Shown one piece after another: positions 1-13,600 of a DNA stretch of 64,000 nucleotides. A model generated the notes under the pieces. That model was given only the letters and a program-made list of their open reading frames with translations, ran no database searches and was not told where the DNA came from. The stretch is from Pseudomonas extremorientalis. GTDB lineage: Bacteria; Pseudomonadota; Gammaproteobacteria; Pseudomonadales; Pseudomonadaceae. The stretch covers positions 1 through 64,000 of the forward strand of contig NZ_MDGK01000031.1 in assembly GCF_001870465.1 (NCBI RefSeq). Reading direction: 5' to 3'. How positions within the stretch are numbered: the stretch's first letter is position 1; the number at the start of each line of letters is the position of its first letter. Position numbers and translations under genes: made by a program.

Positions 1-14
1 ATTAAATTCCAGAA

Positions 15-49
15 CCCCTGATTGCTAACGCAGTCAGGGGTTTTGTTTT
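15..49 (+). terminator. Rho-independent terminator at window start
   Basis: A perfect 7-bp stem (CCCCTGA at 15-21, TCAGGGG at 34-40) is followed by TTTTGTTTT. It ends a transcript entering from the left. In pseudomonads birA often follows an rRNA operon, so the upstream gene may be 5S rRNA; that is inference, as the gene lies outside the window. Confidence 0.75.
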
Positions 50-160
50 GGGCGGTCGGAAAGTGCGCTGGGTATGGCCTCCAGCGCTAAAGTCCGGCCT
101 TTCTATGCAATGACCCTGCGCATGGCTATCATGCGTGCCTCATTGTAAGGCGATGCTTGC

Positions 161-1120
161 ATGCTGACGTTGTTGAAACTTCTGAAAGATGGCCGATTCC
201 ATTCCGGAGAAGCACTGGGTGCCGCCCTTGGCGTCAGTCGCAGTGCTGTATGGAAGCAGCTGCAGCACCTGGAAGCAGAGTTGAATCTGCCAATTCATAA
301 GGTGCGAGGCAAGGGGTATCAGCTGGCATCCCCATTGGTGTTCTTGAGTGCTGAAGAGATTTCGCGGAGTGCGCCATCGCTAAGATGGCCCGTTCATATC
401 TCCGACTCCATTGACTCCACTAATGCTGAAGCTTTGCGGCTGGTAGACGCTGGATGCGCGGCGCCGTTCCTGGTGCTCGCGGAGCAGCAAACTGCGGGAA
501 GAGGTAGGAGAGGGCGAAAGTGGGTCAGCCCGTTCGCGCAAAACGTTTATTACAGCCTCGTATTGCGTATTGAGGCGGGGCTGCGCCAACTGGAGGGACT
601 AAGCCTGGTTGTGGGTTTGGCGGTCGTGCAGGCCTTGCGCGAGTCTGGTGTTCAGGGCCTGGCCTTGAAGTGGCCGAACGATGTTTTGGTAGGGCAGAAG
701 AAAATTGCTGGAATTTTGCTGGAATTGGTAGGTGATCCCGCGGATATCTGCCACGTGGTCCTGGGAATAGGTATCAACGTGAATATGCAGAGGGCTGACG
801 AGGTCGATCAACAATGGACCTCAGTGCAGCTTGAGACGGGGGTTCGGGTGGATCGCAACCTTCTGGTGTCGCAACTGGGGCGGCAGCTGCAAGGCTACCT
901 TGAGCGGCATCGGGAAGGCGGTTTTGTCGCGCTTCAGGGAGAGTGGGAGCAAAATCACGCTTGGCAGGGGCGGCCGGTCTCCCTTATCGCGGGTGTCCAC
1001 CAGGTCGATGGGGTTGTGTTGGGTGTAGATCGTCAAGGGGCATTGCGCTTGAGTGTTGATGGCGTTGAGAAAGTATACAGTGGTGGTGAGTTAAGCCTGA
1101 GGTTGCGTGATGATTCTTGA
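161..1120 (+). CDS. birA: Bifunctional biotin-protein ligase / biotin operon repressor BirA
   Basis: BirA activates biotin as biotinyl-AMP and attaches it to the biotin carrier protein of acetyl-CoA carboxylase; the N-terminal domain allows biotin-operon repression. The 319-residue product has a winged helix-turn-helix at about 1-60, the nucleotide/biotin motif GRGRRGR at 113-119 and KWPND at 170-174 with the following lysine loop, then a small C-terminal SH3-like domain. This is the two-domain (class II) form. The start is the ATG preceded by a purine-rich stretch. The stop overlaps the coaX start, so the two are probably co-translated. Confidence 0.97.
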   Translation: MLTLLKLLKDGRFHSGEALGAALGVSRSAVWKQLQHLEAELNLPIHKVRGKGYQLASPLVFLSAEEISRSAPSLRWPVHISDSIDSTNAEALRLVDAGCAAPFLVLAEQQTAGRGRRGRKWVSPFAQNVYYSLVLRIEAGLRQLEGLSLVVGLAVVQALRESGVQGLALKWPNDVLVGQKKIAGILLELVGDPADICHVVLGIGINVNMQRADEVDQQWTSVQLETGVRVDRNLLVSQLGRQLQGYLERHREGGFVALQGEWEQNHAWQGRPVSLIAGVHQVDGVVLGVDRQGALRLSVDGVEKVYSGGELSLRLRDDS

Positions 1121-1856
1121 GCTCGACTGTGGGAATAGCTTTATCAAATGGCGTGTACTAGCTGATAGTCCCGGTGCCTCGTCGGAGGGGGTGGTTGGTT
1201 CGGACCTGGCATTGATTGAAAGCCTGTTAGCCCTTCCTGGATTGTTGCTGACGCGCTGTCGCTTGGTGAGCGTTCGTGCGCTGGAAGAAACCAGCAAGCT
1301 GGTCGCGGCTCTGCATGAGGCATTCGGTATTGCTGTTTCGTGCGCTGCTCCCGCGCGTGAAATGGGCGGAGTGCGCAACGGTTACGAAGATTTCGAGCGG
1401 CTCGGCCTTGACCGCTGGTTGGCGATGCTAGGTGGATTCAAGCTCGCGCGAGGCGCTTGCCTGGTGCTTGATTTTGGTACGGCAGCCACAGCGGATTTCA
1501 TTGCGGCCGATGGCGAGCACTTGGGCGGGTTCATTTGCCCGGGTATGCCTCTCATGCGCAATCAACTGCGAACTCACACGCGTAAAATACGCTACGACGA
1601 CGCAGCTGCTGAAAGGGCGCTTGAGCGCCTCTCCCCTGGCCGTACGACCGTCGAGGCAGTGGAGCGCGGATGCACACTGATGCTGAGAGGGTTTGTACTC
1701 ACTCAGTTAGAGTTGGCGCGAAGCTACTGGGGTGATGACTTCATCGTGTTCCTGACTGGGGGGGATGCTGATTTAGTGGCTGATGCAGTGCCGCAGGCGC
1801 GGCTCGTGCCCGATCTGGTGTTTGTCGGTTTGGCGATGGCTTGTCCTTTGTCCTGA
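1110..1856 (+). CDS. coaX: Type III pantothenate kinase
   Basis: CoaX phosphorylates pantothenate in the first step of coenzyme A synthesis; type III enzymes are not feedback-inhibited by CoA and need a monovalent cation. The ASKHA-fold motifs are visible: DCGNSFIKW near the N-terminus (phosphate binding), the central [11 protein letters not shown], and a C-terminal LTGGDA. The ATG at 1110 gives the family-typical start MILELDCGN (248 residues); an in-frame GTG three bases upstream is possible. The reading frame overlaps birA by 11 bases and ends 7 bases before the next gene. Confidence 0.96.
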   Translation: MILELDCGNSFIKWRVLADSPGASSEGVVGSDLALIESLLALPGLLLTRCRLVSVRALEETSKLVAALHEAFGIAVSCAAPAREMGGVRNGYEDFERLGLDRWLAMLGGFKLARGACLVLDFGTAATADFIAADGEHLGGFICPGMPLMRNQLRTHTRKIRYDDAAAERALERLSPGRTTVEAVERGCTLMLRGFVLTQLELARSYWGDDFIVFLTGGDADLVADAVPQARLVPDLVFVGLAMACPLS

Positions 1857-1863
1857 GGTGGTT

Positions 1864-2310
1864 ATGCGTTGGTTGTTTTTGCTTTTGCTTGTCCTCAACG
1901 CCTTCTATTACATTTGGCATCAGCAAGAAGCGCCGCTGCGCGCCAAGGATGTCACGCCTCTAAGCCTGTACAGGGGAGCGCAGCAGGAGATTCGGCTTCT
2001 CAGCGAATCTTCTGATGCCGTGGTGCGCAGAGACCGCGTAAAAGCATCTGAAGCGCAAAATACTTGCTTGTACATCGGTGGTTTTGCGGATCAGCGTCAA
2101 GCACAGTCTGTTGAGCAGCGGCTCACAAGTCTGGATATAAAGGTCAAGCTTCTATTGCTCAATACTACGGACGCCTCCGGCTATTGGCTTCGAGTAGCCC
2201 CTGAAAGCCGACGCCTGGCTGACGATCTGCCCTTTGAAAACCTTGCTAAGGAATTCAATGAGTTAAAACATAAAATAATGTTGTGCGAAGGCGTTGCAAC
2301 TCTCGAATAG
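1864..2310 (+). CDS. SPOR-domain membrane protein
   Basis: This 148-residue protein has one N-terminal hydrophobic segment (about residues 2-17), a short linker and a C-terminal region (about 75-145) resembling a SPOR domain, with the pattern CLYIGGFADQRQAQSVEQRL followed by a YWLRV strand. SPOR domains bind denuded peptidoglycan glycans and often localise to the septum. A longer frame reaches upstream into coaX, but the ATG at 1864 has GAGGTGG directly before it. It sits third in a birA-coaX operon, as in other pseudomonads. No specific role is known to me. Confidence 0.85.
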   Translation: MRWLFLLLLVLNAFYYIWHQQEAPLRAKDVTPLSLYRGAQQEIRLLSESSDAVVRRDRVKASEAQNTCLYIGGFADQRQAQSVEQRLTSLDIKVKLLLLNTTDASGYWLRVAPESRRLADDLPFENLAKEFNELKHKIMLCEGVATLE

Positions 2311-2322
2311 TTTGCATAGAAT
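2294..2322 (+). promoter_or_regulatory. Upstream sigma-70 promoter (P1) of the tRNA cluster
   Basis: TTGCAA (2294-2299) and TAGAAT (2317-2322) are separated by 17 bases and followed by a GC-rich discriminator, typical of stringently controlled stable-RNA promoters. It overlaps the 3' end of the SPOR-domain gene. Confidence 0.55.
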
Positions 2323-2412
2323 GGCGCCCGCTTCGCAGTGAAGACCTTATAGGTCAGCAGTGTGAAGCGAAGGTCAATGCAGCTAACCTCATATTTTTAA
2401 ATGAGAAAATGC

Positions 2413-2440
2413 TTGACAGAAGGTCGGCGTAATGTAAAAT
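2413..2440 (+). promoter_or_regulatory. Main sigma-70 promoter (P2) of the tRNA-Tyr/Gly/Thr operon
   Basis: A perfect -35 TTGACA (2413-2418) and -10 TAAAAT (2435-2440) are 16 bases apart, with the GC-rich discriminator GCCGGC directly after. Transcription would start just upstream of the tRNA-Tyr gene. Confidence 0.75.
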
Positions 2441-2453
2441 GCCGGCTCGCTTA

Positions 2454-2538
<85 letters not shown>

Positions 2539-2562
2539 TTTTTAGCGTGAGCTGCAGGCTCC

Positions 2563-2636
<74 letters not shown>

Positions 2637-2661
2637 AGTTTGCAGGTTGTGCAGGTGTTTT

Positions 2662-2737
2662 GCTCTTGTAGCTCAGTTGGTAGAGCACACCCTTGGTAAG
2701 GGTGAGGTCAGCGGTTCAAATCCGCTCAAGAGCTCCA
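2662..2737 (+). tRNA. tRNA-Thr (GGT)
   Basis: A 76-base cloverleaf including CCA. Acceptor GCTCTTG pairs with CAAGAGC, and the anticodon loop TTGGTAA gives GGT. In many gamma-proteobacteria this tRNA directly precedes tufB; here it is followed by a terminator. Confidence 0.98.
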
Positions 2738-2745
2738 TATAACAA

Positions 2746-2775
2746 GGCAGATATGAAAATATCTGCCTTTGTTTT
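2746..2775 (+). terminator. Rho-independent terminator after tRNA-Thr
   Basis: A perfect 9-bp stem (GGCAGATAT at 2746-2754, ATATCTGCC at 2759-2767) with loop GAAA is followed by TTTGTTTT. It separates the tRNA-Tyr/Gly/Thr transcript from tRNA-Trp. Confidence 0.85.
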
Positions 2776-2849
2776 AACAGCTGCCTCGGCTTGAAGGTGT
2801 TGAGTCTGGCGTTATTGTCAGGTGATTTCAGGTCTAGTGGGGTTGGTTG

Positions 2850-2878
2850 TTGTAAAGTCTTTTTCAGGCCTGCATAAT
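2850..2878 (+). promoter_or_regulatory. Candidate promoter for tRNA-Trp-secE-nusG
   Basis: TTGTAA (2850-2855), a 17-base spacer and CATAAT (2873-2878) are followed by a GC-rich discriminator about 20 bases before tRNA-Trp. The -35 is a partial match. A separate promoter is needed here because a terminator lies upstream. Confidence 0.5.
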
Positions 2879-2898
2879 GGTCGGCCTGATTTTGTTTT

Positions 2899-2974
2899 AG
2901 GTCAGTAGCTCAATTGGCAGAGCGACGGTCTCCAAAACCGTAGGTTGGGGGTTCGATTCCCTCCTGACCTGCCA
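2899..2974 (+). tRNA. tRNA-Trp (CCA)
   Basis: A 76-base cloverleaf including CCA. Acceptor AGGTCAG pairs with CTGACCT, and the anticodon loop CTCCAAA gives CCA. Probably co-transcribed with secE and nusG. Confidence 0.98.
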
Positions 2975-3019
2975 GATTCACGTGGTGTGTCTGGCTTTCT
3001 TTTCACAGGATCTTCATAG

Positions 3020-3388
3020 ATGACTCCTAAGGCTGAAGCTCAAAGCTCTCGTTTCGATCTGGTCAAGTGGCTTGCTGTAGTCGCCTTGGTGGTCGTAGGC
3101 GTTGTTGGCAATCAGTACTACTCTGCTTCGCCGATCCTGTACCGCGTGCTCGCATTACTTGCCCTTGCTGCTGTGGCTGCCTTTGTGGGCCTGCAAACCG
3201 CCAAAGGCAAATCTTTCGCGATCCTGGTAAAGGAAGCTCGCACCGAAATTCGTAAAGTCGTTTGGCCGACTCGCCAAGAAACCACGCAGACCACGTTGAT
3301 CGTTGTGGCTGTTGTTCTGGTTATGGCGTTGCTGTTGTGGGGGCTTGATTCCCTGCTCGGCTGGCTTGTTTCCTTGATTGTTGGCTAA
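3020..3388 (+). CDS. secE: Preprotein translocase subunit SecE
   Basis: SecE is the essential clamp around SecY in the inner-membrane protein translocon. The 122-residue product has three hydrophobic segments (about 17-34, 39-56 and 91-118), the three-helix form of gamma-proteobacteria. The conserved amphipathic region with EARTEIRKVVWPTRQET (about residues 71-90) precedes the last helix. A weak AGGA precedes the ATG. nusG starts 9 bases downstream, the universal secE-nusG pair. Confidence 0.97.
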   Translation: MTPKAEAQSSRFDLVKWLAVVALVVVGVVGNQYYSASPILYRVLALLALAAVAAFVGLQTAKGKSFAILVKEARTEIRKVVWPTRQETTQTTLIVVAVVLVMALLLWGLDSLLGWLVSLIVG

Positions 3389-3397
3389 GGGTGTCCC

Positions 3398-3931
3398 GTG
3401 GCTAAGCGTTGGTACGTTGTTCATGCTTACTCGGGTTACGAGAAGCATGTTATGCGCTCTTTGCTGGAGCGCGTAAAGCTGGCAGGCATGGAAGATGGCT
3501 TCGGCGAAATTCTGGTTCCCACTGAAGAAGTGGTTGAAATGCGGAATGGTCAGAAGCGCAAAAGCGAACGCAAGTTCTTCCCTGGCTATGTGCTGGTTCA
3601 GATGGACATGAATGAAGGTACTTGGCACTTGGTCAAGGATACCCCTCGTGTCATGGGTTTCATTGGCGGTACCGCTGATAAGCCTGCTCCTATCACCGAC
3701 AAAGAGGCAGAAGCGATTCTGCGCCGCGTTGCTGATGGTAGCGACAAGCCTAAGCCGAAGACGCTTTTCGAGCCGGGTGAGGTTGTTCGTGTCACAGATG
3801 GTCCGTTTGCTGATTTCAACGGTACTGTCGAAGAAGTTAACTACGAAAAGAGCCGGATCCAAGTGGCAGTGCTCATTTTCGGTCGCTCTACTCCGGTAGA
3901 GCTGGAGTTCAGCCAGGTCGAGAAGGTCTAG
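3398..3931 (+). CDS. nusG: Transcription termination/antitermination factor NusG
   Basis: NusG binds RNA polymerase and couples it to Rho or to ribosomal protein S10. The 177-residue protein has the NGN domain ([16 protein letters not shown] at the start, [10 protein letters not shown] in the middle) and a C-terminal KOW domain ([19 protein letters not shown]). The start is a GTG (3398), giving the canonical [14 protein letters not shown] strong terminator follows. Confidence 0.98.
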   Translation: MAKRWYVVHAYSGYEKHVMRSLLERVKLAGMEDGFGEILVPTEEVVEMRNGQKRKSERKFFPGYVLVQMDMNEGTWHLVKDTPRVMGFIGGTADKPAPITDKEAEAILRRVADGSDKPKPKTLFEPGEVVRVTDGPFADFNGTVEEVNYEKSRIQVAVLIFGRSTPVELEFSQVEKV

Positions 3932-3948
3932 CTGACCAAGCATCCCAA

Positions 3949-3977
3949 CCCCGCAGCCTTAGGCTGTGGGGTTTTGT
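3949..3977 (+). terminator. Terminator between nusG and rplK
   Basis: An 11-bp stem (CCCCGCAGCCT at 3949-3959, AGGCTGTGGGG at 3961-3971, one G-U pair) is followed by TTTTG. The single-base gap means the true loop uses the inner bases. It separates secE-nusG from the rplK operon. Confidence 0.75.
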
Positions 3978-4048
3978 CGTCACTGGGATAAACGCGCAAG
4001 TAACCGGGGAGCCTTTCGAGGCGTTTGAACCCGTAATTGGAGTGCCTC

Positions 4049-4480
4049 ATGGCCAAGAAGATTACCGCTTACATCAAGCTGCAAGTGAAGGCCGCTCAGG
4101 CCAACCCTAGCCCACCCGTCGGTCCAGCTCTGGGTCAGCACGGCGTGAACATCATGGAATTCTGCAAGGCCTTCAACGCCCGTACTCAGGGTCTTGAGCC
4201 AGGTCTGCCGACTCCAGTGATCATCACTGTATACAGCGACCGTAGCTTCACTTTCGAAACCAAGTCGACTCCGGCTTCGGTTCTGTTGAAGAAAGCTGCT
4301 GGTCTGACTAGCGGTTCCGCTCGTCCTAACACCGTTAAGGTTGGCACCGTAACTCGTGCTCAGCTGGAAGAAATCGCGAAAACCAAAAACGCGGATCTGA
4401 CTGCAGCTGATATGGATGCAGCCGTGCGTACCATCGCCGGTTCTGCTCGTAGCATGGGCCTTAACGTGGAGGGTGTGTAA
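4049..4480 (+). CDS. rplK: 50S ribosomal protein L11
   Basis: L11 binds the GTPase-associated region of 23S rRNA and is needed for RelA activation on stalled ribosomes. The 143-residue product starts at the ATG at 4049 ([15 protein letters not shown]), preceded by GGAG; an in-frame TTG at 4037 is rejected. The N-terminal proline-rich loop [15 protein letters not shown] (thiostrepton and factor contact) and the C-terminal RNA-binding domain are intact. The stop TAA overlaps the rplA ATG by one base, so L11 and L1 are translationally coupled. Confidence 0.98.
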
Positions 4481-5175
4481 TGGCTAAGCTGACCAAGCGC
4501 CAAAAGGCTATCGCCGGCAAAATCGAAGCAGGCAAGGCCTACAACTTTGTAGACGCCGCTGCCCTGCTGACCGAGCTGTCGACTGTCAAGTTCAGCGAGT
4601 CTGTTGACGTTGCTGTAAACCTGGGTGTTGACCCACGTAAATCCGACCAGGTCGTTCGTAGCGCTACTGTGCTGCCACACGGTACTGGCAAGACTGTACG
4701 TGTAGCTGTCTTCACCCAAGGCCCAGCAGCTGAAGCTGCTCTGGCCGCTGGCGCTGACCGCGTTGGCATGGACGACCTGGCTGCCGAAATGAAAGGCGGC
4801 GACCTGAATTACGACGTAGTTATTGCATCCCCGGATGCAATGCGCGTTGTAGGTCAGTTGGGTCAGATCCTGGGTCCACGTGGCCTGATGCCTAACCCTA
4901 AAGTCGGCACCGTAACTCCAGACGTAGCTACCGCGGTTAAAAACGCCAAGGCTGGTCAGGTTCGTTATCGCACCGACAAAAACGGCATCATTCACACCTC
5001 CGTTGGCAAAGTCGGCTTCGATGCCGTCAAGCTGAAGGAAAACGTTGAAGCCCTGATCGCTGATCTGAAGCGTATCAAGCCAGCTTCTTCGAAAGGTATC
5101 TACGTCAAGCGCGTTACCCTGAGCACTACTATGGGCCCAGGTCTGGTCATCGACCAAGGCTCACTGGACGTATAA
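4480..5175 (+). CDS. rplA: 50S ribosomal protein L1
   Basis: L1 forms the mobile stalk at the E site and, in E. coli, represses the L11-L1 mRNA. The 231-residue sequence carries the signature [19 protein letters not shown] and the C-terminal [12 protein letters not shown] region. It begins one base inside the rplK stop codon. A 200-base leader separates it from rplJ. Confidence 0.98.
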
Positions 5176-5216
5176 GACACAGATTGGTGCGAGCGATCGC
5201 GCCAATTGAAAAAAAT

Positions 5217-5302
5217 TGGGGTCCCTGCCTGGCGGGGGCTATCCAAGACCGTAGGCGACGCAAGTCTTAAACCACAAGCCTACGCAGATGGTGCTCCCGG
5301 TT
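5217..5302 (+). promoter_or_regulatory. L10 leader (binding site for L10-L12 repression)
   Basis: The 200-base rplA-rplJ gap holds a structure like the E. coli rplJ leader: AAGACCGTAGGCG, an internal CTTAA, then GCCTACGCAGATGGTG, with GTAGGC (5251-5256) pairing with GCCTAC (5278-5283). In E. coli the L10-(L12)4 complex binds this element and blocks rplJ translation. Assignment rests on motif recall; a covariance-model search would settle the ends. Confidence 0.7.
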
Positions 5303-5375
5303 CCTTACCGAATCAGACACCAAAACGACATCCGGCTCCGGCCAGATGAAACGGTAACAAGCAGGAGTTAAACCC

Positions 5376-5876
5376 GTGGCAATTAATCTCGAAGACAAGA
5401 AGGCCATCGTCGCTGAAGTCAACGAGGCTGCCAAAGCTGCTCTGTCCGCTGTCGTGGCTGATGCCCGTGGTGTGACAGTAGGCGCTATGACCGGACTCCG
5501 TAAAGAGGCTCGTGAAGCTGGCGTATACGTACGTGTTGTACGTAACACCCTGCTCAAGCGCGCTGTTGCTGACACTGAATACAGTGTCCTCAACGACGTG
5601 TTCACCGGCCCGACTCTGATCGCGTTCTCCAAGGAACATCCAGGCGCTGCTGCCCGTTTGTTCAAGGAATTCGCCAAGAGTCAGGATAAGTTCGAGATCA
5701 AGGCAGCTGCGTTCGAGGGCAAGTTCCTCGCAGCTAACCAAATCGACGTACTGGCAACACTGCCGACCCGCGACGAAGCCATTTCGCAGCTGATGAGCGT
5801 GATTCAAGGCGCTACCAGCAAGCTGGCTCGTACTCTGGCCGCAGTTCGCGAGCAAAAAGAAGCTGCCGCAGCCTAA
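5376..5876 (+). CDS. rplJ: 50S ribosomal protein L10
   Basis: L10 anchors the L7/L12 dimers to the ribosome stalk. The 166-residue protein starts at a GTG (5376) preceded by AGGAG, giving [15 protein letters not shown]. The N-terminal rRNA-binding domain includes [18 protein letters not shown]; the C-terminal helix that carries L7/L12 ends in an alanine-rich tail. It is the first gene after the L10 leader and lies 78 bases before rplL. Confidence 0.98.
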   Translation: MAINLEDKKAIVAEVNEAAKAALSAVVADARGVTVGAMTGLRKEAREAGVYVRVVRNTLLKRAVADTEYSVLNDVFTGPTLIAFSKEHPGAAARLFKEFAKSQDKFEIKAAAFEGKFLAANQIDVLATLPTRDEAISQLMSVIQGATSKLARTLAAVREQKEAAAA

Positions 5877-5954
5877 GGCTGAGCGACTTCTCTCGCGTAT
5901 TTTTGTTTATTTCGATGGCCGAGTAGGCCGTCCCCCAATTCAGGAAATACAGCA

Positions 5955-6320
5955 ATGTCTATCTCCCAAGACGATATCCTCAACGCCGTAGCTGAAATGT
6001 CGGTTCTGCAGGTTGTTGAGCTGATCAAAGCTTTCGAAGAAAAATTCGGCGTTTCCGCTGCCGCTGCTTCCGCTGGCCCAGCTGTTGCTGCTGTTGCTGC
6101 TGAAGAGCAAACCGAATTCAACGTCATGCTGGTAGAAGCTGGCGAGAAGAAAGTAAACGTGATCAAGGCAGTACGTGAACTGACCGGTCTGGGCCTGAAA
6201 GAAGCCAAGGCTGTAGTTGACGGCGCTCCTGCCCAGGTTCTGGAAGCAGTGTCGAAAGACGCCGCTGACAAAGCTAAAGCAGTGCTGGAAGAAGCAGGCG
6301 CTAAAGTCGAGCTGAAGTAA
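5955..6320 (+). CDS. rplL: 50S ribosomal protein L7/L12
   Basis: L7/L12 recruits translation GTPases. The 121-residue acidic protein has an N-terminal dimerisation helix (about 1-35), an Ala/Val-rich flexible hinge (about 36-52) and the globular C-terminal domain with [20 protein letters not shown], the factor-binding surface. AGGAAA precedes the ATG. It exceeds L10 fourfold or more in known ribosomes, consistent with an attenuator just downstream. Confidence 0.98.
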   Translation: MSISQDDILNAVAEMSVLQVVELIKAFEEKFGVSAAAASAGPAVAAVAAEEQTEFNVMLVEAGEKKVNVIKAVRELTGLGLKEAKAVVDGAPAQVLEAVSKDAADKAKAVLEEAGAKVELK

Positions 6321-6366
6321 GCATCGACCTTGCGTCTCCAGCCCAAGCGTTAAGCTGAAGGCTGAT

Positions 6367-6395
6367 GGCTGGTGGCTCTTGCCACCGGCCTTTTT
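6367..6395 (+). terminator. Attenuator hairpin between rplL and rpoB
   Basis: A 10-bp stem (GGCTGGTGGC at 6367-6376, GCCACCGGCC at 6381-6390, one G-U pair) with loop TCTT is followed by TTTTT. In E. coli a partial terminator in the same place lowers rpoBC transcription relative to rplJL; the position and form here suggest the same role. Confidence 0.8.
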
Positions 6396-6539
6396 CCGTT
6401 CTTGGCTGTCGACTCGGTCGCCGCCACTAACGCGCTGTAACCACCCGATGCGGTGGTGCAAACCATGGGGTTTGCAAGATTTTCTGGCTGCTCCCGTCGG
6501 AGGGGCCAAACAAGCAGGTGACCAAGCTGGGGAACGCTG

Positions 6540-10613
<4,074 letters not shown>

Positions 10614-10628
10614 CACGTGACGCGAATC

Positions 10629-10655
10629 GAGAGCGGGGCTGTTTAGCCCGCTCTC
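10629..10655 (+). repeat. Hairpin between rpoB and rpoC
   Basis: An inverted repeat (GAGAGCGGGGCT at 10629-10640 against AGCCCGCTCTC at 10645-10655, with one bulged G and loop GTTT) fills the rpoB-rpoC gap. No U tract follows, so it is not an intrinsic terminator. It could be an RNase-processing or mRNA-stability element; that is inference. Confidence 0.6.
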
Positions 10656-10677
10656 TGCTCCGCCAGGAGGAAAGGCC

Positions 10678-13600
10678 TTGAAAGACCTACTGAATTTGCT
10701 GAAAAACCAGGGTCAAGTCGAAGAGTTCGACGCCATCCGTATTGGGTTGGCATCGCCTGAGATGATCCGTTCGTGGTCGTTCGGTGAAGTTAAAAAGCCG
10801 GAAACCATCAACTACCGTACGTTCAAACCTGAGCGTGACGGCCTGTTCTGCGCCAAGATCTTTGGCCCGGTTAAGGATTACGAGTGCCTGTGCGGTAAGT
10901 ACAAGCGCTTGAAGCATCGTGGTGTGATCTGCGAGAAGTGCGGCGTTGAAGTTGCACTGGCCAAGGTTCGTCGTGAGCGTATGGCGCACATCGAACTGGC
11001 TTCGCCGGTTGCTCACATCTGGTTCCTGAAATCGCTGCCGTCCCGTATCGGCTTGCTGATGGACATGACCCTGCGTGATATCGAACGCGTTCTCTACTTC
11101 GAGAGCTATGTCGTTATCGATCCAGGCATGACCACCCTTGAAAAAGGTCAGTTGCTGAACGACGAGCAGTACTTCGAAGCGCTGGAAGAATTCGGTGACG
11201 ATTTCGATGCCCGCATGGGTGCCGAAGCTGTCCGCGAACTGCTGCACGCTATCGACCTGGAACACGAGATTGGCCGCCTGCGTGAAGAAATTCCGCAAAC
11301 CAACTCCGAAACCAAGATCAAGAAACTGTCCAAGCGTCTGAAGTTGATGGAAGCCTTCCAGGGTTCCGGCAACTTGCCAGAGTGGATGGTGCTGACCGTT
11401 CTGCCGGTTCTGCCGCCAGACCTGCGTCCGCTGGTACCGTTGGACGGTGGTCGTTTCGCGACGTCCGACCTCAACGACCTGTACCGCCGCGTGATCAACC
11501 GTAACAACCGCTTGAAGCGCCTGCTTGATCTGTCCGCTCCGGACATCATCGTGCGCAACGAAAAGCGTATGTTGCAAGAAGCTGTCGATGCCTTGCTCGA
11601 CAACGGTCGCCGTGGCCGCGCTATCACCGGTTCCAACAAGCGTCCTCTGAAATCCTTGGCTGACATGATCAAGGGTAAGCAAGGTCGTTTCCGTCAGAAC
11701 TTGCTCGGTAAGCGTGTTGACTACTCTGGTCGTTCGGTAATTACCGTAGGCCCGACCCTGCGTCTGCACCAGTGCGGCCTGCCTAAGAAGATGGCACTTG
11801 AGCTGTTCAAGCCATTCATCTTCGGCAAGCTGGAAATGCGCGGTCTTGCGACCACCATCAAAGCGGCCAAGAAAATGGTCGAGCGCGAACTGCCAGAGGT
11901 TTGGGACGTTCTCGCTGAGGTGATCCGCGAACACCCGGTTCTCCTCAACCGTGCACCGACCCTTCACCGTCTGGGTATCCAGGCGTTTGAACCGGTACTG
12001 ATCGAAGGTAAGGCTATCCAGCTGCACCCGTTGGTCTGTGCTGCGTACAACGCCGACTTCGACGGCGACCAAATGGCCGTGCACGTACCGCTGACACTGG
12101 AAGCCCAGTTGGAAGCACGTGCATTGATGATGTCGACCAACAACATTCTGTCGCCAGCCAACGGTGAGCCAATCATCGTTCCGTCGCAGGACGTTGTATT
12201 GGGTCTGTACTACATGACGCGTGAAGCGATCAACGCCAAGGGCGAAGGTCGTGTGTTCGCTGACCTGCAAGAAGTTGACCGTGTGTTCCGTGCCGGCGAA
12301 GCCGCATTGCACGCCAAGGTCAAAGTGCGGATCAACGAAACCGTCAACGACCGTGACGGCGGCAGCGTGACCAACACTCGTATCGTCGACACCACTGTCG
12401 GCCGTGCGCTGTTGTATCAAGTTGTGCCAAAAGGTCTGTCGTACGACGTCGTCAACCTGCCGATGAAGAAAAAGGCGATCTCCAAGTTGATCAACCAGTG
12501 CTACCGCGTGGTTGGTTTGAAAGAGACCGTGATCTTCGCTGACCAGTTGATGTATACCGGTTTTGCTTACTCGACCATTTCCGGCGTTTCCATCGGCGTT
12601 AACGACTTTGTTATCCCGGATGAAAAAGCCCGCATCATCGGTGCTGCCACCGAAGAAGTGAAAGAAATCGAAAGCCAGTACGCCTCCGGCCTGGTAACCC
12701 AGGGTGAGAAGTACAACAAGGTAATCGACCTTTGGTCCAAAGCGAACGATGAAGTTTCCAAGGCGATGATGGCCAACCTCTCGAAAGAGAAAGTCATCGA
12801 CCGTCATGGCGACGAAGTTGACCAAGAGTCCTTCAACTCGATGTACATGATGGCCGACTCGGGCGCACGGGGTTCTGCTGCGCAGATCCGTCAGCTCGCC
12901 GGTATGCGTGGCCTGATGGCCAAGCCGGACGGTTCCATCATCGAAACGCCGATTACTGCGAACTTCCGTGAAGGTTTGAGCGTACTTCAGTACTTCATCT
13001 CGACTCACGGTGCTCGTAAGGGTCTTGCGGATACCGCGTTGAAAACTGCTAACTCCGGTTACCTGACTCGTCGTCTGGTAGACGTTGCACAAGATCTTGT
13101 TGTAACCGAGATTGATTGCGGCACCGAGCATGGCCTGCTGATGACGCCGCACATTGAAGGCGGTGACGTTGTAGAACCGCTGGGTGAGCGCGTATTGGGT
13201 CGTGTGATTGCCCGTGACGTATTCAAGCCAGGTACCGAGGAAGTTATTGTTCCTGCCGGCACCCTGGTAGACGAGAAGTGGGTCGAGTTCATCGAACTCA
13301 ACAGCATCGACGAAGTGATCGTTCGCTCGCCGATCAGCTGCGAAACCCGCTACGGCATCTGCGCCAAATGCTACGGCCGTGACTTGGCTCGTGGTCACCA
13401 GGTGAACATCGGTGAAGCGGTCGGCGTTATCGCTGCCCAGTCCATCGGTGAGCCGGGTACCCAGCTGACGATGCGTACGTTCCACATCGGTGGTGCGGCA
13501 AGCCGGACCTCCGCAGCCGACAGCGTTCAGGTGAAGAATGGCGGTACCGTCCGTCTGCATAACCTGAAACACGTTGAGCGAGTGGATGGCCACCTGGTTG

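Noticed and set aside
1783..1863. Upstream extension of the SPOR-domain gene
   Set aside because: Overlaps coaX in another frame, and the ATG at 1864 has the ribosome-binding site.
2738..2898. Remnant of tufB between tRNA-Thr and tRNA-Trp
   Set aside because: No stretch resembles tuf in any frame; the gap appears clean.
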